Shown here: one piece after another, positions 57,730-64,000 of the stretch
Numbering within the stretch: position 1 is the stretch's first letter
How the letters are laid out: each line of letters opens with the position of its first letter
Source: Imbricaverruca yamaguchii
Lineage: Eukaryota > Arthropoda > Thecostraca > Neoverrucidae
DNA length: 64,000 bases
Direction of reading: 5' to 3'
Assembly: GCA_034440575.1 (NCBI GenBank)
Contig: JAOTOL010001659.1
Span: 4,495,001 to 4,559,000 of the forward strand
The notes under the pieces: generated by a model
What the model was told of the DNA's origin: nothing
What the model saw: only the letters and a program-made list of their open reading frames with translations
Database searches by the model: none
Program-made: the position numbers and the translations under genes

Positions 57730-60030
57730 CTGTGCGTTTCGGGAGTGAAGGTTATCGCCAATCTCTTCCCCAGCTTTGTAACCTTTCTCGATACGTTTCG
57801 TGGTCATAAATGCCAACTCCATTCCTTTTAACCCTCGTCCGTACATGGGCTGTTGTTGCAACCCCATATATTTTTAACAACAACGAAAGGCCACGATCAT
57901 AGGAGCGCCACCACTTCAGAACATCATGGGACATCCTTTACCAACCTCATGGTCCAAAGCAGCTAAGGATATCGTCTAGGGTCATTGACCTATAACATTA
58001 TAACATGCTAAGTTTAACATGCCCGGCAGTTTTCGCCAACATCGCGAGTTAGCGGCAATCAATCACACTCATTGCCTTCAAATCACCAATGATGGGTGTA
58101 GTAGAATGATGGATAACTCAGCCAACATGCCCGCATAGGTCATTGAGTTGTCTGAAATCGTCCTGGGTCACGGCCCTAACTTGATATCATTTATCATTTT
58201 GTGGAGTTAGGGATTACTGTGGAGTTAATAAGCACACTAATGTTGAATCTGGCGTTTAATTTTACCCGGGAAGCTAGAAAACGGTGTTTTTGGACAGTTT
58301 TGGGAATCCTTTAATATGAGGTCAACACTTTGACCTTTGATGATGTTAGCAAGATAATACTGTAGATAATATGTAATACGGCGTCGTGGACCGCTACACT
58401 CGTCAGGTTTATCGGCCTAAACGAGTGGTAGCCCTTTATACACTTCATTGTCCTGGCAACTGGGCGGGATAGGTGGCTGAGTGTGAGGACTGTTCTGTTG
58501 ATGTCGTTTTATTTTGTGTAAATGAACTCTGTCCCTGAACGAAAGAGGCACCGACTAATTTTAAGCGAGCATCGCCACCACGAGTGTTGATTTCTGAAAA
58601 TTATTGGGAATACATGATGGCAATGTGCATGCCCAAATGGATGGGACGGCATGCTCCATAGGACCTCTAGCTAAAAGTTGAAATTATTTGAGGGCAAAGC
58701 CAGCATTGATAGGCCACTGTCTCTCTCAAAAGTATATATAACAACACCCTTGATCGTGAGATATGCTTCAAAATGACAGATAGCACATGGTCTCAATTAT
58801 TGTGATATTGCATATACTGCAAACTGTAGGCACCTATTGCTAATGTTTTCCTTCTAAATTTCAGTTTATGACGATGAAATGAGAATAGTAATTGCAACCG
58901 TTGTTTCATCCTAGTCTGTGCGCTCGTGGCAAGAATAGTATATGTACCTTTGGAGGAGTAGTTGACCACTCCGTCCGGACGTTGCGTTTAACATGGAGTT
59001 ATGACGTTGAATGGAAATATTAAGATTACAGTGCATCTTGCCGCCCCCACCCCGACACATCCCACCCCATCCACACTTATGTTGACAAATTTCCATCCCA
59101 TGCTTGTGGAAAGCTCATCACAGCAACTTTGCAATCAGAAAGAAGACCCGTAGCAGTTACATTTGCTATTATATAACAAAGTGCACTGCACACAAACTAC
59201 ACAAAATGCTAAAACGGTGCAAGGATTTAAAAAAAAGTATAGGTATGACTGAATCATCTCTCATTTCTACCGACTTGTATTCGTGATGTACTCATCACGA
59301 GGAAGGGCTGTCCACCCATTAAGGCACGTTTTCCACCCCCGCTTCGATAGCGGTGCTATCTAAGCGGAGCTGGAAAGTATTCTTTGGTATTGTTTTCGTA
59401 CAAATCAATGCTTTAATCTACTGTGAAATAACACAATTAAAAATCGTCTCCATAGCTAGAGAGCTTCTTTCTCGGCCTGAGGCCCGCTGTCGGCTCTGAG
59501 CCCCTCTCCATTACCGTGAGCCAAAGCCGACTCCAGGACCCTGCACGTCAGGCTCGGGACTCCCATCTGTCGATTCAGAGACTCTCTTTCACGACTCAGG
59601 ACACTATGCTTCTGTCCTCTTTAAAATTTTGCGTCTCCCCTATCACGTGAGGATCCTACTGCGCGGTTTCAGCCCCCATAGGTTGGTGGCTCTGCATACA
59701 GTGTATCCGCCCTCTCCGACTGCCCGGGATCCTCCCGCGGCTGGGGGTCCTCTGCGTCGGCGTAGTGGCCCTCTTTAGCGACCCAGGGCTTCCTATGTCG
59801 GGGTCATCCTTCCAACTTGTCACCCCGTCTATCGAGAAGGCTTTCATGTTAGCCTAGCTAAGGGTCTTCAACATCTTCCCTAGGGCACTATCGGTTGACT
59901 TGGAATCTCGTGAAATTGGGAGCAATCCCAGCTAATGCCTGTTGTAAACTTATCCAGACACGTCTGCTGGAGCCGCCAGAAAACACTGATTGAAATGGGT
60001 TGCGTCAGTGTTTTTATGTTCGGATGTCTA
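57730..60030. other. Intergenic, no gene recognised
   Basis: AT-rich with many stops. 59460-59870 is locally GC-rich with an open minus-strand frame but no domain. Confidence 0.5.
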
Positions 60031-60043
60031 GCTGTCAACTAAT

Positions 60044-61141
60044 CAGTGGTGGGCACCCGATAACTTGACCCCGACTTCGATAACGATAACTCAACAACAT
60101 TTTTCGAGGACGGTGACTTCGATAACGATAACTCGATAACTTTCGATGACCAAATCGGCTACTTCGATAATGCGATAACGATATCGATCACTTTTGTTAG
60201 CAATTAAAAGGAAAAAATAGTATAAATATTGCTTATTTTAGCTTCTAAATAATATTTTGCCCAATTCTTTCATAAAATACCATTATTACTTAGTTGCCTG
60301 CCCAATATAAGAAAGTCTTAAACAGTAAAAGTGTTGATTTTTTATATAGTAATATATACGAAGCAAACAAACAAAAACTATACACAAGCTAGGAAGGGAC
60401 GTCTTCTTCCTCCTCATCGGGGATTTCGAACTGGAACAGGTGCGCGTTACCCTTCAGCAACAGCAACAGCAACCTCTGAAAGTTCATGAATGTGAGGATG
60501 CTCCTCTTGGGCTTCAAGATGTCCGAGCCCATTGAGAACACCCTCTCCACCGCGGCTGAGCCTGGGATGGCCGTGATGTAGCGCCTGAGCAAGCCCACAA
60601 ACATCTCACTGTAGCGCGCGGGGAAGAGGCTCTCGTCCACGACCTCTGGACATATAAAAAGACATAAAAGATTAGTGCAACTATGAGCCACAAGGGCCCT
60701 TCTTGGTTGCACTCTGTACACTGAACCAGTTGCCCACCAAATCTGTCAATCAGCCCTCCCTGTAATACTAAAAAGCAAGCCCTCTATTGCATAGAATCGG
60801 CACGCTTCGTGTTACTACACATATAGATGCCGTCACGAACCTGAAAAAAAAAACTACGACATCCCGCCGGACGACCACGAGTCGAGCTCCTTGGCCACCC
60901 TGGTGTGGACGGTGCGGCGTGTGAGGGTGGGCTCAGTGGGAAAAAGGTTGGCCAAGACGCCGAAGAAGTTCTCTTCCTGGCTCTCCTTGCTCGAGCCCTC
61001 CCCTCCGCTCCTTGACTCCTCGGCATCATCCAGCTTCTTCCTTACATCCTTAATGATGCGGTCCCTGATGGCGTCGGCCTTAGAACGGTTCATGACCTTC
61101 ATAATTGGCATCCTGAATCCCGGATGCAGGGCTGTGGCCAC
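60044..61141 (-). mobile_element. Decayed hAT-superfamily transposon
   Basis: Minus-strand transposase remnants: 60389-60650 has SAAVERVFSMGSDILKPKR and LLLLLKGNAHLF, the hAT C-terminal dimerisation motif (ER-x-FS ... R). 60854-61141 has ATALHPGFR, the hAT LDPRFK-like element, closed by a stop and an upstream stop. The element end CAGTGGTGGGCACC begins at 60044, a typical hAT terminus, preceded by CAACTAAT as a candidate 8-bp target site. Subterminal GATAACGATAACTCG repeats (60070-60190) resemble transposase-binding repeats. The opposite terminus was not found. Confidence 0.85.
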
Positions 61142-61540
61142 TTATGGTCCACACAGGAGGTCCTCGTCCTGGAAGAGACAGGAGATCGGTAAGAAGGGCG
61201 TCGGTAGCTCAGCGGTTAGGCTGGGCGTCTGGCACGCTAGAAATACGGAGTTCGGTTCCCTGCAATGCCCGCTCTTCCTGCCAGGGTGAGAGGCTGCGAC
61301 GCCATATAGCTGCTGCTGAATCCGTCATAAGGTCGCGATCCATCCATCCATTCAGAGCATAAACATAAAGCCGTAGCTGGTTGCTGATTGAGCTTGATAT
61401 GTACTTATGTTTTGAGCTGGTTGATAGCTTTTGCGACGTCACGCAGTGGCGGAGCTGACGAGCGGTCGTAGTTAGATTTTTTAAGGTTCGTGACGGCATC
61501 TATATGTGTAGTAACACCAAGCGTGCCGATTCTATTCCGC
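60785..61540. repeat. About 75-bp inverted repeat inside the hAT remnant region
   Basis: The reverse complement of 60785-60862 matches 61465-61540, including TTCGTGACGGCATCTATATG and TGTGTAGTAACAC. It encloses the hAT LHPGFR fragment and a tRNA-like sequence. Either a second element is present in both orientations or an inversion duplicated it. Confidence 0.8.
61198..61290 (+). mobile_element. tRNA-like sequence, SINE head (third type)
   Basis: GTCGGTAGCTCAGCGGTTAGG provides an A-box and GAGTTCGGTTCCC a B-box. The arms do not form a convincing cloverleaf, so a tRNA-derived SINE head is preferred over a tRNA gene. Confidence 0.55.
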
Positions 61541-62289
61541 TAAATCTGTTGATTACCATCTAGAGATGAGTACCTCACTTTTGACGTCATTTACCTGTTC
61601 GCGTCACATTCGGCTACGCTTCGGGTGCGAACAGCACTACGGGAACGTAAACGGCCTTGAAGCACGATAAGTGGCCGCTTAGGGGAATGAAGATTACAAG
61701 CTTGGTAAGGCTGGGTTGTTGGCACAAAAGCTTGTCATCAACTCAAAGTATGCATTTTCCAAGGAAATGAACAGTACCATCGTCGTAATTACATTCAGAA
61801 GCGTTTGTGCATATTTGTTGTTATTGTGCTTTAAGGTAGGCTGGTACCTAGACAGTACCGGCATTATTGAAGATCATGGCAACTTGATTTTGTGGATTTT
61901 TCTCGAGTACGATATCATTTAACGTGATTAAAACGATATTGCGATTAATTTTCAATGCAAATTATTATTTTTCAGTCGGCAAAATAATAAGTACATGATA
62001 ATAATAGGCGCATTTGCAACCACACATGTCCAGAACCTTTGATCATGGCTGGAAGCTCCTTGCCATACTGTTAGCATTAATGGCAGCACTAACAATGTTT
62101 ACCGAGATTTTATGGTGTCATGGCAGAAGAGTTTGTGATAATTCTGGTTGTTCTGCTGATAAATTTGGAGATGAAGGTAAAATTTGGTTCTTTGGATTAT
62201 GTAATGAAATGCTTTTTTTATGTAGTTAAAACAATGTAGCCATTCATTTTCTCAACAAATGATTACTTTTAAGTCAATGGTGGTTGATA

Positions 62290-62370
62290 CAAAAGTGGCT
62301 TCCGTGGTGCCATGCAAAGATTCTAGACTTAGAATTGAGGGTTCAGTGTTCGATCCCTGGGCACTGCACA
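62290..62370 (+). mobile_element. tRNA-like sequence, possible SINE head
   Basis: GGCTTCCGTGGTGCCATGCAAAG resembles an A-box region and CAGTGTTCGATCCCTGGGCAC a B-box. Acceptor-stem pairing is poor. Confidence 0.4.
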
Positions 62371-62904
62371 ACTGTTCCAAGAAGGGCACAACCTAGGTAG
62401 GTAGTTGTGGCTCATAGTTGAACTGATCTTTTTATGATGATGTCATAGGCATGACACTGAGTAAATATGCTTCACTATTAATGGTATTTTATGAGTCAGG
62501 TAACTGCAAACAGTTACATACCTAAATTGGATCAACTGGTCATTCCTTATCAGTTTGTACCTTGATGGTGTTAAGCTTTAATGCTTCAAAAAGGAAATGA
62601 TAAAGTTTGTGGCCAAGGAGTACCAGTAAAAAAACAAATACTGGTAGGCCTTGCAACAATTTAAGCAAATAACCTTGCTGGGAAAGACACCATGTTAGAA
62701 AAAAATTATAAGCTTGTCCTAAAAAAATTGATAATTATGTGAAATACTGGAATGGAACCTATGCATGGTGAAGCTAGGCTTACCCTGAATAATGGAGTAC
62801 CTTGCATGTGGCTCCATCAAGGTTGTCTATTGACTTCTGCTCAGTCAAGAATTGAAAAATAACTTACAATCATCTAAGTATATATTAACAATGTGCTCTT
62901 TCAG

Positions 62905-63000
62905 GATACTCAAGATGTTTGGACCAAAAATTAGTGTGGAAACTCCACTTGAAAATAAAGTATTTGAAATAACATATGATGGAAGAGAAATTCCACAGGC
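62905..63000 (+). CDS. Unidentified gene, first visible exon
   Basis: Acceptor CTCTTTCAG at 62904 and donor GC|GTAAGT at 63001 bound a 96-nt exon. Its first ATG in the open frame is 62915, followed by 28 codons (FGPKISVETPLENKVFEITY). It may be the initiating exon, or internal, because the frame is also open for three codons before the ATG. It is AT-rich, unlike the next exon. Family not recognised. Confidence 0.6.
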
Positions 63001-63479
63001 GTAAGTACAGGACCAGCGTGTTTTGCTTGCCATCTGTGTTTGATATCAATTCTTACAAACCAGTCATTCAGTGAACTAAGTCAAAATATTCATAAGACAA
63101 TAAAGGCAAGTTGTGGAACAAATATATATGTAATATTTTTGGTGCCATGTTGAAAATATTTTATAAAGTTATGAACAAGAGCACATAGCATAATGCATGT
63201 TGATTCTGACCAACTGTGCCACATGATTTTTTTCTTCCAAATTTGCAAGTCCCCTTCTGGGACATATTTGACTCGGATGTCCAGCTGTCCTCCATGCTGG
63301 AGAAGACTTGCCTGACCCATGTTACCTGTGTGTTTGGCCACATGCTATGGTGGAGTTCATCATGTGACCTGTGCCAGAGCATGTTGTGTCAAAGCTAACC
63401 AATGGTATCTTCCATCTACAGGTATAATTAAGATGGGCTCCTATGGCTATTCAATTTTATTTAATTATTTAAGTCTTCA

Positions 63480-63885
63480 AGCTTTATAGCTTTAACTTCA
63501 TGACCCATCTGACCTGTGGCATGCCATGTATACTGGAGCTCACCTGTGTGACCTGTGTCAGGCCATCTGTGTCGGTGCTCATCTATGTGACCTGTATTGG
63601 CCATGATCTGTATCAGAACTTACCCATGTGGCCTGTGTCAGCCATGTTCTGTATCAAAACTCGCCCATGTCACATGCGTCGGCCATGTGCTGTATCAAAA
63701 CTCACCCATGTGGCCTGTGTCGGCCATGTTCTGTAGCAGAACTCAGCCATGTGACCCATGTCAGGCCATGTGCTGTATCAAAACCCTCCCACATGACCTG
63801 TGTCGGCCATGTTCTGCACCAAGACTCGCCCGTGTGATCTGCATCAGGCCATGTGCCGTTTCAAAACCCGCCCATGTGTGCTGCG
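63480..63885. repeat. About 40-bp minisatellite leading into an acceptor, about 9 copies
   Basis: Units hold CCATGTGRCCTGTGTCAGGCC and ATGTTCTGTATCAAAACTC. The exon acceptor that ends the block, CCATGTGTGCTGCGCCAG|GCC, is recognisably the last unit. Confidence 0.8.
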
Positions 63886-63889
63886 CCAG

Positions 63890-64000
63890 GCCGCTGTCCA
63901 TGTCGGAGGAGCTGGGCCGGCTGGCCACCAAGATCGACTGGGGTCGCTCGGACGACGCGGACAGCGCCGACGAGACGGCCGATGCGAGCGGCGAGCCCGG
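63890..64000 (+). CDS. Unidentified gene, next exon, cut by the window edge
   Basis: Acceptor CTGCGCCAG|G completes GC|G (Ala) from the previous exon, so the phase matches. The 37 visible codons include PLSMSEELGRLATKIDWGR, then an acidic run (DDADSADETAD). They are very GC-rich and open to the edge. Function unknown. Confidence 0.65.

Overview
The window is animal nuclear DNA, almost certainly from an arthropod. A crustacean such as a barnacle would fit, but nothing here proves the species. Three things point that way: an intronless takeout/JHBP-type TULIP gene; a spliced M13 (neprilysin-like) gene with GC-rich exons and short tRNA-derived SINEs in its introns; and a very high density of minisatellites. 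There are no bacterial-style operons, rRNA genes or CRISPR arrays.

Layout. 0-4.6 kb holds repeats and one complete SINE with target-site duplications. 4665-5390 (+) is the intact takeout/JHBP-like secreted protein. 5.8-10.7 kb shows no supportable gene. 10.7-13.0 kb is a stack of three minisatellites. 13027-56226 (-) is one gene of 15 coding exons, whose junction phases and exon lengths all agree. It encodes a 761-residue type II membrane protein of peptidase family M13. Its disulfide cysteines are retained, apart from one pair, but the HEXXH zinc site and the other catalytic residues are gone, so it is a pseudoenzyme. 60.0-61.5 kb carries a decayed hAT transposon. From 62.9 kb to the window edge is the start of an unidentified plus-strand gene (two exons, the second cut by the edge).

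The most unusual signal is in the introns of the M13 gene. At 7 of 14 donors and at 2 (perhaps 3) of 14 acceptors, the splice site and some adjoining exon bases are themselves part of the tandem-repeat unit, so the intron starts or ends with many copies of its own splice junction. The exon 9 donor is repeated about 47 times with a 36-bp period, in frame with the exon, so any alternative donor would add multiples of 12 residues. The unidentified gene at the right edge shows the same pattern at its one visible acceptor. I know of no description of splice-site-anchored minisatellites at this density.

Other content: two tRNA-derived SINE families with 10-14 bp target-site duplications, a 59-bp short element with a 10-bp duplication inside a decayed coding remnant, several perfect palindromes, a possible foldback element, and one homopolymer-rich duplicated patch that looks like an assembly error. 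All calls come from reading the sequence; no database search or alignment was run.
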